14,306 bases of DNA from an uncultured Clostridia bacterium (GTDB lineage Bacteria > Bacillota > Clostridia > Oscillospirales > Acutalibacteraceae): positions 1-14,306 of the forward strand of contig CANQLQ010000018.1 in the NCBI GenBank assembly GCA_947624755.1. Direction: 5' to 3'. Made by a program: the position numbers and the translations under genes. This document shows, one piece after another, positions 1 through 7,843 of this stretch. Within the stretch, counting starts at the first letter, position 1, and each line of letters starts with the position of its first letter. The notes under the pieces are model-generated. The model was not told where the DNA came from and searched no databases. It saw only the letters and a list, made by a program, of their open reading frames with translations.

Positions 1-1699
1 ATGCGCCGACTCGAAGGAAGGACACGGTGTTGCTGAAATATGAAAGGATATATTCAATACATTCAAAGAGATTTTGCATAAGATAATCCGAAATACTTTC
101 GGGCTTGCAAAACTTGCCTTCATCAATGGACTCGGCTATTATCTCTTTATTGAAAAGAATAAGTATTCCAATAACGAGCATGGCAACCGAAACCTTTGAA
201 GGGATTAGAACTTTGTTCGACATAAAGGTGTAAACAAGACATGCGCCGCCTATATATACACATATACCGGCCACTCCGTTTTCGCTGAAAAACGCCGAGC
301 CGAACTTTCCTTTTTTAAGGCAGGTTATAACATTTACACACATTGCAATAATAACAAGTCCAACGCCTATCGCTATTGCAAAAAGAAGCACCGTGTTGAT
401 TGAATCCATAACTTCAATCGGCTTACCTGCCATTCCCAGCTTGTGGTAGAGCGGGTCAAGGGCTTCTTCAAACCCGAATACACTTCCGAATACAAGACCG
501 AAGAACGCCGAAGAAATACCGCAGGGAATAAGAATTTTTCCAAGACCGGACTTTTTCTTTTTCCACATAAACAAACCGACAAGCGCAACGACAATTCCCT
601 GACCGAGGTCACCGAACATTATGCCGAAAAGTATGGTATAAGTAATTGCAACAAAGGCAGTTATATCCATATCATAATATGACGGAAGTCCGTACATTTC
701 GACATAGTATTCATAGGGTCTGAAAATTCTCAGATTCTTAAGAAGCGTTGGCGGGATTATATTGGATTTTTTTTTTGGACTTTCAAATTCAACAATAAAA
801 TCCGGATATTTTGAAAGCTTTTCGGAAAAAGCCTTTTCAGCGCTTGCGGGTATCCAACCGACAAAGAAACAGCTCTTACCATGATAGACCGCATACTTTC
901 TAAGCTCAATCATCTGTTCAAGGTCAAGAAGTCTGTTATATATAGCTCTTACCTTTTCACTTTCTCTTTCAAGAATTGAGTTGACTTCACTGTCAATTTT
1001 TTCTTTTTCTTTGGTTATGATATCAATATTTTCCTGAAGGCTTTCAATAATTTCCTGCGCTGTTCCGACAGCGCTCGGAATGAAGAGCCTTTCAAAATGA
1101 AGAGCAGCAAAAATCCGGTCAACCTCATCGACCTTGTCACTCGGAGCAAAATAAGCGCCCCAATAGCCGTTCTGATCACTTGAGCAGGGATAGAAAAGAA
1201 TATACGGATTATCACCGTAGCCTCTTGACAGCTTTATATATCCATCCTTTGAAAGATATCCGAAGCGCGTGACAATGAATTTACATCTGAATATATCTTC
1301 AAAATGAACATTCAAAGAAGTAAAATGGCTGTATTTTTCAATTCCCGACGTACATTCGTCAAGCTGTTCGGAAAGCTCTTTTCTTTTTTCGTTGAGGTCG
1401 GTCAATCTTTCTCCGAGTTCCCTTATATAATCGGAAACCGTATCGTCAACCGTCATCTTCTTTGTTTTGTAAGACTGTTCAAGATCGAAGCCGTATGTTT
1501 GCGCAATTTCTCTGATACTTTGAATATTTTGAGAATACGGACTTTCTTCGCTTACCGATACATAACCCATTGTCTCTGAAATATAGCTTCCGGCGTTTTC
1601 CGGCTGAAAGCTGCCCAGAGAACAACAGGCGGTTATGATCTTGTCAAGCTTTGATGAAGGACCGCTTATCCGGACAAGCTTCATCTTTTTAATTGCCAA
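1..1699 (-). CDS. ntpI: V-type ATP synthase subunit I (a subunit), C-terminus beyond the window
   Basis: Membrane stator subunit that forms the ion half-channels against the c/K ring of a V-type ATPase. The frame is open from 1699 to the left edge (566 codons), so the gene is 3'-truncated by the window. The first half is a soluble, charged, coiled-coil-rich arm. From about residue 345 it becomes a run of hydrophobic helices. The family signature FGIMFGDLGQG starts at residue 358. The last visible residues, SNTVSFLRVGA, contain Arg563, which matches the essential arginine of the family's ion path. Start choice: a TTG at 1699 gives MAIKKMKLV, the usual family N-terminus, six bases after AGGATGGTG. 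An in-frame ATG at 1711 has no spaced ribosome-binding site and an ATG at 1684 lies inside the conserved start. The gene follows ntpC after a 130-base gap. The K subunit probably comes next, outside the window. Confidence 0.95.
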   Translation of the reverse strand, partial: MAIKKMKLVRISGPSSKLDKIITACCSLGSFQPENAGSYISETMGYVSVSEESPYSQNIQSIREIAQTYGFDLEQSYKTKKMTVDDTVSDYIRELGERLTDLNEKRKELSEQLDECTSGIEKYSHFTSLNVHFEDIFRCKFIVTRFGYLSKDGYIKLSRGYGDNPYILFYPCSSDQNGYWGAYFAPSDKVDEVDRIFAALHFERLFIPSAVGTAQEIIESLQENIDIITKEKEKIDSEVNSILERESEKVRAIYNRLLDLEQMIELRKYAVYHGKSCFFVGWIPASAEKAFSEKLSKYPDFIVEFESPKKKSNIIPPTLLKNLRIFRPYEYYVEMYGLPSYYDMDITAFVAITYTILFGIMFGDLGQGIVVALVGLFMWKKKKSGLGKILIPCGISSAFFGLVFGSVFGFEEALDPLYHKLGMAGKPIEVMDSINTVLLFAIAIGVGLVIIAMCVNVITCLKKGKFGSAFFSENGVAGICVYIGGACLVYTFMSNKVLIPSKVSVAMLVIGILILFNKEIIAESIDEGKFCKPESISDYLMQNLFECIEYILSYFSNTVSFLRVGA

Positions 1700-1726
1700 T
1701 CCAATCACCATCCTTTATGTGATAAT

Positions 1727-1793
1727 GCTGATATATTTGATGTCAGCCGAACAAACCGCTAACATACATGATAAGCTTTTATGATAAGCTTTT
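1727..1793 (-). repeat. ntpC-ntpI spacer: 13-base tandem duplication plus small hairpin
   Basis: The 130-base gap between ntpC and ntpI is long for this operon. It holds an exact tandem duplication of the 13-mer ATGATAAGCTTTT (plus strand, 1768-1780 and 1781-1793). It also holds an imperfect hairpin at 1727-1747, with arms GCTGA/TCAGC extended across one mismatch. The hairpin lies about 10 bases upstream of the ribosome-binding site of ntpI. I see no convincing coding sequence here. The hairpin has no T-run after it on the minus strand, so it is not an intrinsic terminator. An mRNA-processing or translation-tuning role is only inference. Confidence 0.45.
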
Positions 1794-1829
1794 TTGAGTT
1801 TTTTAATTTGCCGGGCAGATGTCGTACGG

Positions 1830-2870
1830 TCAGTCTCCGATACCGACAAGACTGCTTTTTATTTCTTCTTTTGAAATATTGTATTTGATGCCCTCTATAA
1901 TTTTAATAATGTTTCTCACTTCGTTTTCGGCAAGGAAAAGATAGCAGTACATAACTACCGCAGGCTTAGATGAAAAGCGTATCTGCTTTTTGCAATAGCG
2001 GTAAAAGTCAAGATAAAGTTCTTTTTCAATTTCCCCGTTCTTGTCTCTTACACAATTTTTATATGGGCTTTTGAGAAGTATTTCATCAATCTGTTTTTTT
2101 GTTGTCGCCGAGACAAGCTCTCTTATCTGTTTTTCGGAAAGAAGCGACATTCTTACAGTCGATGGAACAACAAGATTTGAAACGGAAAGGCTGCCACTGT
2201 AAAATTCTGTTATTCTTATCTGCTTTTCAATAAACATTTTATCAAAGAAGCGGCAGATTACTTCCCTCATTTCATTTTTCTCAGCCCCTTTGAAACATTT
2301 TTCAATAAGCTCATCTTGATATTTTTCAAAAAAAGTATCAAATTCAAGTTCAAATGTCAAATAGTTTCTTTCGGGAGCTGAAAGACATTTTCTATATATA
2401 GATTCATATTTTGTTTTTTTAAGAGAATCGGCAATTTCTTCAAGTGAATTTGCCTTGCCGAGAGCATAAAGGTCAATTGTTAAATGACGGTCAAGAAAAT
2501 TTCCCAGACTCATCAAATATTCCTCTTTACTCCCTCCGAGCATCAAAAGCGTAGCGCCGAGTATTTGCTCAACTTCGGTTTTTACAATGAAATATTTATA
2601 AAATTCATCGCCTATTGCAAGCTCATAGCGGCAAATAGAAACGAATTTGTCAAAGCTGTATTTTTTAACGACATTCTCAAGAGAGGACGAAGAAAAGGTC
2701 GTTGCGGGAACATTTTCAAATGCTTTGCTGTACGGAGTTCGGGTTCTGAGATAGGACGCAATTTCATTTATGCTTTTGCAAGAGAAAATATCCGTATACT
2801 GTCTTTCTGTAAGCCTTTTTCCATAAAACGCTCTTGACAAGGCAAGAACGGCATTTGAAGCTTTTGACAT
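1830..2870 (-). CDS. ntpC: V-type ATP synthase subunit C
   Basis: This subunit caps the rotor ring and couples the central stalk to the membrane ring in V/A-type ATPases (AC39/subunit d family). At 346 residues it is family-sized. The sequence is almost wholly helical and charged, with no membrane segment. The N-terminal part (about residues 10-45, FYGKRLTERQY and a following helix) and the C-terminal VRNIIKIIEGIKY stretch (about residues 316-328) fit the repeated three-lobed helical fold. ATG start, preceded by AAGGTGGTGA, a close match to the full anti-Shine-Dalgarno complement. It lies 34 bases after the stalk-subunit gene and before ntpI, an order known from clostridial V-ATPase operons. 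Identification rests on family resemblance plus neighbours, since the family has few invariant catalytic residues. Confidence 0.9.
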   Translation of the reverse strand: MSKASNAVLALSRAFYGKRLTERQYTDIFSCKSINEIASYLRTRTPYSKAFENVPATTFSSSSLENVVKKYSFDKFVSICRYELAIGDEFYKYFIVKTEVEQILGATLLMLGGSKEEYLMSLGNFLDRHLTIDLYALGKANSLEEIADSLKKTKYESIYRKCLSAPERNYLTFELEFDTFFEKYQDELIEKCFKGAEKNEMREVICRFFDKMFIEKQIRITEFYSGSLSVSNLVVPSTVRMSLLSEKQIRELVSATTKKQIDEILLKSPYKNCVRDKNGEIEKELYLDFYRYCKKQIRFSSKPAVVMYCYLFLAENEVRNIIKIIEGIKYNISKEEIKSSLVGIGD

Positions 2871-2904
2871 ATCAATTCACCACCTTAGGCTCGGTTTAAA
2901 CAGG

Positions 2905-3213
2905 TTATTTTGTTACCTCGGCAACAATGTCATTTACCCACTCGCCGCATTTTTCTTCATAGATTTTTTTCAAAGCATCAACCGTTTCCCGATAATTTTT
3001 TTCGATTTCCTTTGAAGATTTTTCAAGAGCAAGGGTCTGCTTTGCATTTTCTTTTTCAATCTGCTGCGAGTATTTTTCTTCATTGACTTTGCGAAGCTCT
3101 TCCTTTTTTGCTTCAAGAGCCTCAAGCGCAGCAGATTTTCCCTTTTTGGCTGCGGTAACTCTGCGGCGGGCGCTTTTGTCAACTTCTATAAGCTTGTTAA
3201 GAAGTTCATCCAT
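2905..3213 (-). CDS. V-type ATPase coiled-coil stalk subunit (G/H type)
   Basis: A 102-residue, Lys/Glu/Ala-rich protein predicted to be one long helix. Residues about 15-85 show heptad-like spacing of Ala, Leu and Ile, without Pro and with only a single Gly. There is no signal peptide and no membrane span. Such proteins pair with subunit E to form the peripheral stalk that holds the catalytic head against subunit I. First gene of the operon: ATG start with AAGGAG about 10 bases upstream, and ntpC begins 34 bases after its stop. It corresponds in position and type to NtpF of Enterococcus or AhaH/AtpH of archaeal-type operons. Naming varies, so I give no symbol. Low-complexity coiled coils match many proteins, so the assignment depends on its place in the operon. 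Confidence 0.8.
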   Translation of the reverse strand: MDELLNKLIEVDKSARRRVTAAKKGKSAALEALEAKKEELRKVNEEKYSQQIEKENAKQTLALEKSSKEIEKNYRETVDALKKIYEEKCGEWVNDIVAEVTK

Positions 3214-3259
3214 AAGACAAATTCTCCTTCGATTTGAATAACATTTAAAATAAAAATAC

Positions 3260-3273
3260 TGAGTTTAAACTCA
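3260..3273. promoter_or_regulatory. Perfect 14-base palindrome in the leader of the V-ATPase operon
   Basis: TGAGTTTAAACTCA is a perfect inverted repeat. It lies about 30 bases downstream of the predicted transcription start of the operon and about 45 bases upstream of its first start codon. It could be an operator for a dimeric repressor, or a short 5-base-pair hairpin with a TTAA loop in the leader RNA. Function is not shown by the sequence. Confidence 0.35.
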
Positions 3274-3307
3274 AATGCCCGTAAAAACACACATCAATTT
3301 TTTATTT

Positions 3308-3335
3308 ATTATATCACTATTTTGATTTTATTCAA
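3308..3335 (-). promoter_or_regulatory. Sigma-A-type promoter of the V-ATPase operon
   Basis: On the minus strand, TTGAAT (3330-3335) and TATAAT (3308-3313) are separated by 16 bases. The -10 box is extended by TG one base upstream (TGATATAAT). Transcription would start near 3301, giving a leader of about 88 bases. Confidence 0.65.
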
Positions 3336-3406
3336 GCAAATCAAATCAATTAATACATAAAACATCAACAATTAATTTTCTTGATTAAAATTATGTTCTG
3401 TACAAG

Positions 3407-3435
3407 TTGAAAATAAACTTCATATGTGTTAAAAT
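3407..3435 (+). promoter_or_regulatory. Sigma-A-type promoter of the FkbM methyltransferase gene
   Basis: TTGAAA (3407-3412) and TAAAAT (3430-3435) are separated by 17 bases. The expected start, near 3442, leaves a leader of about 37 bases before the preferred ATG. It is divergent from the V-ATPase promoter, with about 70 bases between the two -35 boxes. Confidence 0.65.
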
Positions 3436-3478
3436 AAAATAAGATTTTTATATTCACGGAGCGGTGGTATACAGTCAT

Positions 3479-4537
3479 ATGATTGAAAGAATTTACGAAA
3501 CCGACGTTTGGAATTTTCTCAAAGAAGCTTCCCTTCCGATTCTTCTTTACGGTATGGGTAACGGCGCAGACATGATTATCGACGTCTTTGAACAAAGGGG
3601 CATTGTATATGCCGATACCTTTGCAAGTGACGGCTTTGTAAGAGGTCACTTTTTTCACGGCAAACGGGTTATCTCCTATACCGAAGCGCTTGAAAAATAC
3701 GGAGACTTTATAATAGTTATGACCTTTGCGGTTCATGATGAAGCTATGCTCAAACACATAAAAGAATTAAGCCAAAAGCACATTTTCCTTTCCCCCACGG
3801 TTCCGATTGCGGGAAAAGGTCTTTTTACGTCTAAATACATAAAAGAGCATGACGAAGAATTTGACAAAGCTTACAATATTCTTGCGGACAGCAAATCAAA
3901 ACAGACTTTTCTTGATGTGCTAAACTTTAAGGTCAGCGGCAAAACCGACTATCTTTTTTCGTGTCAAAGCCAAAAGGACGAAATATACAATAATATATTA
4001 AAGCTTAATGAAAGCGAGATTATAGTTGACCTCGGCGCTTATGACGGCGACACAATAAGGGAATTTCTCTCTTTCACGAATGGAAAATATCAAAGCATAA
4101 CTGCATTTGAGCCTGACGAAAAGAATTTCAGAAAGCTTGAGAGGAAAACCGCCGGGCTTGAAAGAATCGAACGATTCAATCTCGGCGCTTGGGATAAAGA
4201 AGAAACACTTTACTTTCAAAAGAAAGCGGGAAGAAATTCGCGGCAGGACGAAAACGGAGTACCCATAAAGTTTAACAGCGTTGATAACATTGTAAAGGGC
4301 GGAGTTTCTTTTATTAAAATGGATATTGAAGGCGCCGAGCTAAATGCACTTGAAGGTGCAAAGGAAACCATAAAGAGACACAAGCCGAAGCTCTACGTTT
4401 GCGCATATCACAGAAATGAAGATTTTTTTACTTTGCCATTTAAAATAAAAGAGCTTTGCTCCGATTATAAAATTTATCTGCGTCATCACCCTTATGTTCC
4501 CGCTTGGGAAAGTAATTTTTATGCTGTAATTGATTAA
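3479..4537 (+). CDS. FkbM-family SAM-dependent methyltransferase with N-terminal Rossmann-like domain
   Basis: Predicted to move a methyl group from S-adenosylmethionine to an oxygen on a small or sugar-like acceptor; the acceptor cannot be read from the sequence. Two parts are visible. Residues 1-110 look like a small Rossmann-type domain, with LLYGMGNGAD at 22-31 resembling a glycine-rich nucleotide loop. Residues 165-352 are the FkbM methyltransferase domain: SAM loop VDLGAYDGDT (183-192), FEPD with acidic Glu211, and the hallmark FIKMDIEGAE (278-287). ATG at 3479 is preferred, with GGTGG 10-12 bases upstream, giving 352 residues. A GTG at 3464 in the same frame would add five. No membrane segments. 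The only plus-strand gene, it has its own promoter and converges on the acyl operon. FkbM proteins often belong to glycan or natural-product loci, but no such genes lie beside it. Confidence 0.85.
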   Translation: MIERIYETDVWNFLKEASLPILLYGMGNGADMIIDVFEQRGIVYADTFASDGFVRGHFFHGKRVISYTEALEKYGDFIIVMTFAVHDEAMLKHIKELSQKHIFLSPTVPIAGKGLFTSKYIKEHDEEFDKAYNILADSKSKQTFLDVLNFKVSGKTDYLFSCQSQKDEIYNNILKLNESEIIVDLGAYDGDTIREFLSFTNGKYQSITAFEPDEKNFRKLERKTAGLERIERFNLGAWDKEETLYFQKKAGRNSRQDENGVPIKFNSVDNIVKGGVSFIKMDIEGAELNALEGAKETIKRHKPKLYVCAYHRNEDFFTLPFKIKELCSDYKIYLRHHPYVPAWESNFYAVID

Positions 4538-4555
4538 AATTAATTCTTTTTGCAC

Positions 4556-4605
4556 AAAAAATAAATAAGCAGGTCGCTTTTAAGCAACCTGCCTTTAGTT
4601 TATTT
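4556..4605. terminator. Bidirectional intrinsic terminator between the methyltransferase gene and the acyl operon
   Basis: The stem GCAGGT...ACCTGC (4569-4592) continues inward through one mismatch to a second short GC helix. On the plus strand it is followed by CTTTAGTTTATTTT, and on the minus strand by TTATTTATTTTTT. It sits between convergent stop codons at 4537 and 4605, so it can end both transcripts. Confidence 0.8.
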
Positions 4606-4823
4606 TATTGAAGAGTCGCAATATACTCTGCCATTTCACCGACTGTTTTGTATTTTACAAAATCTGTCGGGGAAAGGGTTACACCGAGCGTTTCTTTGAT
4701 TTCGTCAATCATACATACTGTATCAAATGAACTAAGACCGAGATCTTTTTTAAAGCTCATGTCCGCAGTGATTTCACCGTCAAGTTCAACATAGTTTTCA
4801 ATAACACCTATAAGCTTTTCCAT
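4605..4823 (-). CDS. Acyl carrier protein / peptidyl carrier protein, stand-alone
   Basis: A 72-residue acidic carrier protein. The helix-II motif DLGLSSFDTV (27-36) carries Ser32, the expected site of 4'-phosphopantetheine attachment. LSSFD replaces the fatty-acid-synthase consensus ADSLD, so this is probably a specialised carrier rather than the housekeeping AcpP. Its job is likely to hold the acyl group activated by one of the ligases upstream and present it to the condensation enzyme. The stop codon of the condensation gene and this ATG share one base (TAATG), which implies translational coupling. It is the last gene before the terminator. No phosphopantetheinyl transferase is encoded in the window, so the modifying enzyme must be elsewhere. 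Confidence 0.92.
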   Translation of the reverse strand: MEKLIGVIENYVELDGEITADMSFKKDLGLSSFDTVCMIDEIKETLGVTLSPTDFVKYKTVGEMAEYIATLQ

Positions 4824-6268
4824 TATGCATTATTCCTTTCTTCTTCTGTTACCGCTGCCTTTTCAAGAATTTCGCTGACTTTTATATCCGGATTTTCAGC
4901 TCCGAGCATAAGGGTCTGATACATCTTTTTGAAGAATACTTCAATGTCATATCTCGGATCGGGTTCTTTTCTGTATTCAAAAACAAACTGGAATCCGCCG
5001 TCAGCGGCTCTGTGTCTGATTGTAAGGTAAAGCGGAATCATTGAAGCGCCGTTATTGTACCAAACGGAGACAGCCGACTTAGCAGTTTCTTCGTCAACAT
5101 TCGGAATAACCATAAGCGGCTGATATGAAAGACCCATACTGTCATATGTTGAATCAAAAACAGCGTCTTTCGGCATAGATTCGTGACGAACACCAAGCAT
5201 TTCAATAAAAGCAAGGTCGCAGTGCTGATACATTTCGTTCTGAACAGCTTCAATTTCTTCAATAGCTTCTTTGAAAGTCTTATCCGGAGAAATGATGCTC
5301 CTCATCGGGAAGAAGTTGATACGGATACCGCCCGACTTCTTAGCTTCAATTGAACCTCTGCGGTTAACTATCATCTTGAAAGAAACATCTTCTTCGTTAT
5401 CATTGAAAACCGAAAGAGCGGTTCTTACTGCCATTGAAAGAGTTGCGCAAACCGAAAGATTCTTTTCTTCGCACATATCCATAACTTTCTTTGTATCTTG
5501 TTCGCTCATGTCTTTAAGGATAATTCCTTCTTCGGGTGAACCCGAGTGGATATCCGCAAAGCGGTGTTCGGGATGTTCAACACGCTGTTTTTTAAGACGG
5601 TTGTCAAGCATATAGTCGGTAAAAATCGGTTCGGTCGTTTTTGCAAGCGAATCATACCAATACTGCTTGTCCGCTGCATATTTTTCACTCTTTAAGTATG
5701 AAAGCTCTTTGATAAGCGCCGGAATATACGGTCTCATCGGCTTCGGATATGCCTTACCCTGAGTTTTGCTAAGATAGATATCCATAATATCCTTAATGAA
5801 AATCTTGGTTGAATAGGCATCCATTGCGAGATGCTGAAGCTTTAAGAAAATACCGTTGTAGCCTTCTGAAAGCTTAACAAGACAGATCTTGTGAAGTTCG
5901 CAAAGGAACATAGGAACAGGCCCTCTTGCAATTTTTGTAAGTTCTTCGTGAGCTTCTTGGTGAGAAACGCCGCTAAAGTCAAGTGTTTCAATTTCCATTT
6001 CGCTTTTTTCGGTAACATATTGAAGCACCTTATACTGTTCATCGGGAACAAAACGAAGGCGCATTGTATCGCATCTTTGAACTGCTTCCATAATAGACTC
6101 TTTCATCACGTCAAAGTTCATTTCGCCCTTCCAATAATAACCGCAGCCTATATTGTTGATCGGGTAGTCCCCGCCATACTGAATCGACATACCAAGCATA
6201 AATTGCTGCGGAGTTGCAATAGGGAACGCTGTTACTGTTTCGCCTGTCGGCAAAGTTTTTGAAATCAT
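4823..6268 (-). CDS. Free-standing condensation-domain protein (NRPS-type acyltransferase)
   Basis: A 481-residue protein that is a condensation domain only, about the usual size for the domain (around 450). The N-terminus has the family start motif TPQQFMLG (19-26). The active-site motif HHxxxDG appears as Q145-H146-L-A-M-D150-A151: the second, catalytic His and the structural Asp are kept, while the first His and final Gly are changed. A later region, INFFPMRSII (317-326), fits the conserved stretch that follows in this superfamily. The C-terminal half ends in the expected FVFEYR strand. It would join an acyl group held on the carrier protein to an amine or alcohol. ATG start with GAGG seven bases upstream, 36 bases after the second ligase, and overlapping the carrier gene by one base. 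There are no adenylation, thioesterase or reductase domains. Other members of the acyltransferase superfamily are possible, but this neighbourhood favours an NRPS-like role. Confidence 0.85.
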   Translation of the reverse strand: MISKTLPTGETVTAFPIATPQQFMLGMSIQYGGDYPINNIGCGYYWKGEMNFDVMKESIMEAVQRCDTMRLRFVPDEQYKVLQYVTEKSEMEIETLDFSGVSHQEAHEELTKIARGPVPMFLCELHKICLVKLSEGYNGIFLKLQHLAMDAYSTKIFIKDIMDIYLSKTQGKAYPKPMRPYIPALIKELSYLKSEKYAADKQYWYDSLAKTTEPIFTDYMLDNRLKKQRVEHPEHRFADIHSGSPEEGIILKDMSEQDTKKVMDMCEEKNLSVCATLSMAVRTALSVFNDNEEDVSFKMIVNRRGSIEAKKSGGIRINFFPMRSIISPDKTFKEAIEEIEAVQNEMYQHCDLAFIEMLGVRHESMPKDAVFDSTYDSMGLSYQPLMVIPNVDEETAKSAVSVWYNNGASMIPLYLTIRHRAADGGFQFVFEYRKEPDPRYDIEVFFKKMYQTLMLGAENPDIKVSEILEKAAVTEEERNNA

Positions 6269-6304
6269 GACAGTACCTCTTTTCTATATGAAAATATTAA
6301 GGAA

Positions 6305-7843
6305 TTATTTATAATAAAATTCTGTTCTTTTAAGTTTACCGGTCGATGTCCTTAAAAACGGCTTTTCCCTAAGTCTGAAAGTATTTATCTGACGGTCGGA
6401 ACGAAGCTCAATATTTACACGGTCAACAATTTTTTCAATTTCAGAATCAATATCCTCAATGCCGCTTACTGCCGCATAATCGCTGTCGGGATAAATTTCA
6501 GCTACAAGCTTGTCATCTTCACCGATTACAACAATATCTTTTACAAGAGTGTCGTCGACAAACTTATTTTCAATTTCTTCCGGAGAAATGTTCTCGCCGT
6601 TGGAAAGAACAATAACATTTTTCTTTCTGCCGACAAGATAAATATGGTCATCTTCAATATAACCGAGGTCGCCGGTATGTAAAAATCCGTCTTCGGTGAA
6701 AGCTTCGGCAGTAGCCTCGGGCTTTTTATAGTAGCCAATCATAACTGACGGTCCTTTGACCTGGACTTCGCCGTCCACTATTCGGACTTCATCTGTTCCG
6801 AGAAGTCTGCCGGTTGAGTATTTTCCTTTGCCGGAAAAATCACTTGTTGTGATTCTTGGGCTGCATTCGCTCATACCGTAACCCATTCTCGGAAAAATTC
6901 CGTATTTTTCATATTCGTCGATCATTGCGGCGCTGATAAAAGCGCTGCCGACTATCATTCGTCTGAAGTTTTTGCCGAGAATTTTTTCAGCCGCCTCCCT
7001 TTTTGAAAGGGAAGGATTCCTTTTTTCGGTAATTTTTATTCTTGTAAGCATCGACTTGCAAAGAGACGGAACTATTCTCATAACAGTCGGCTCAAAAGCA
7101 ATAATATTTTTGTAAAGATCCGCAAGATTTCCGTTAAGGCAGATTTTACCGCCGTCATAAAGAGTTCTCAAAACATCGCATGCATAACAGAAAACATGAT
7201 GCATCGGAAGGACGGAAAAACAAACATCGGCTTCGTCCATAACAAAAGCGTCATAGGAGGTGTTGGCGGCAAGGTTATGGTTGGTTAGCATAACTCCCTT
7301 GCGCACACCTGTAGTTCCCGAGGTATAGATGATAAGCGTCATCTTGTCGGGATCAACGTCTACCTGTGAAAGCGCGGCATATGGTGAATCATCGCCGTAA
7401 TTATTGAAAATAGCTTCAAACCAATGCCAGTCGCCAAGAGAAACAATTTCTTTAAGACCGCTGTATTTTGATTTGATCTCCTGCGCCTTTTCTTTAAATT
7501 CTTCTTCGCAGAAAAGCATTTCAATGTCGCCGTCGTCAAAAAGCTCGCAAGCTTCTTTTACGGTTATGTTTGGGTCAAACGGAACGACTACGTTGCCGCT
7601 GAGTATCATACCGGTAAGACAGACAACATATTCATAGCTGGTCTTACCTATAAATCCGATGTGCTTTCTTTTCGGGTCAACACTTCTTATATACCTGCAA
7701 ACGGCATAGCTGTCGCGTTTAAAATCATTAAAGGATCTGGCAACCATTTCACCGCCGCGAAAAAAACGGATAAAATCGCTGTCACCATATTTTTCTGCGG
7801 CATAATCAACCAAATCGCGCACTGTCATCAAAGGGCTGTTCAT
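6305..7843 (-). CDS. AMP-forming acyl ligase 2 (adenylate-forming superfamily)
   Basis: A 512-residue adenylate-forming enzyme, full length for the family. Phosphate loop YTSGTTGVRKG is at 173-183, YGMSE at 322-326 (usual YGxTE with Ser for Thr), TGD at 390-392, the hinge GRKKNVIVLSNGENISPEE at 405-423, and the C-terminal catalytic lysine is Lys503 in TSTGKLKR. It should activate a carboxylic acid as acyl-AMP and pass it to a thiol, probably the carrier protein of this operon or coenzyme A. The A4-equivalent stretch LPMHHVF (212-218) has no aspartate where amino-acid-activating domains bind the alpha-amine, so a fatty or aryl acid is more likely. Its ATG overlaps the stop of ligase 1 by four bases (ATGA). 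No membrane segment. The substrate cannot be fixed from sequence alone. Confidence 0.9.
   Translation of the reverse strand: MNSPLMTVRDLVDYAAEKYGDSDFIRFFRGGEMVARSFNDFKRDSYAVCRYIRSVDPKRKHIGFIGKTSYEYVVCLTGMILSGNVVVPFDPNITVKEACELFDDGDIEMLFCEEEFKEKAQEIKSKYSGLKEIVSLGDWHWFEAIFNNYGDDSPYAALSQVDVDPDKMTLIIYTSGTTGVRKGVMLTNHNLAANTSYDAFVMDEADVCFSVLPMHHVFCYACDVLRTLYDGGKICLNGNLADLYKNIIAFEPTVMRIVPSLCKSMLTRIKITEKRNPSLSKREAAEKILGKNFRRMIVGSAFISAAMIDEYEKYGIFPRMGYGMSECSPRITTSDFSGKGKYSTGRLLGTDEVRIVDGEVQVKGPSVMIGYYKKPEATAEAFTEDGFLHTGDLGYIEDDHIYLVGRKKNVIVLSNGENISPEEIENKFVDDTLVKDIVVIGEDDKLVAEIYPDSDYAAVSGIEDIDSEIEKIVDRVNIELRSDRQINTFRLREKPFLRTSTGKLKRTEFYYK

Noticed and set aside
1761..1787. Nine-codon minus-strand reading frame (MYVSGLFG) between ntpC and ntpI, as a leader peptide
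   Set aside because: No ribosome-binding site precedes it and there is no attenuator or terminator after it.
4823..6268. Second HxxxDG-like motif (HRAADG, residues 419-424) in the condensation protein
   Set aside because: It falls just before the C-terminal FVFEYR strand, where condensation domains normally have a variable turn with Asp-Gly, so it is probably coincidence rather than a second active site.
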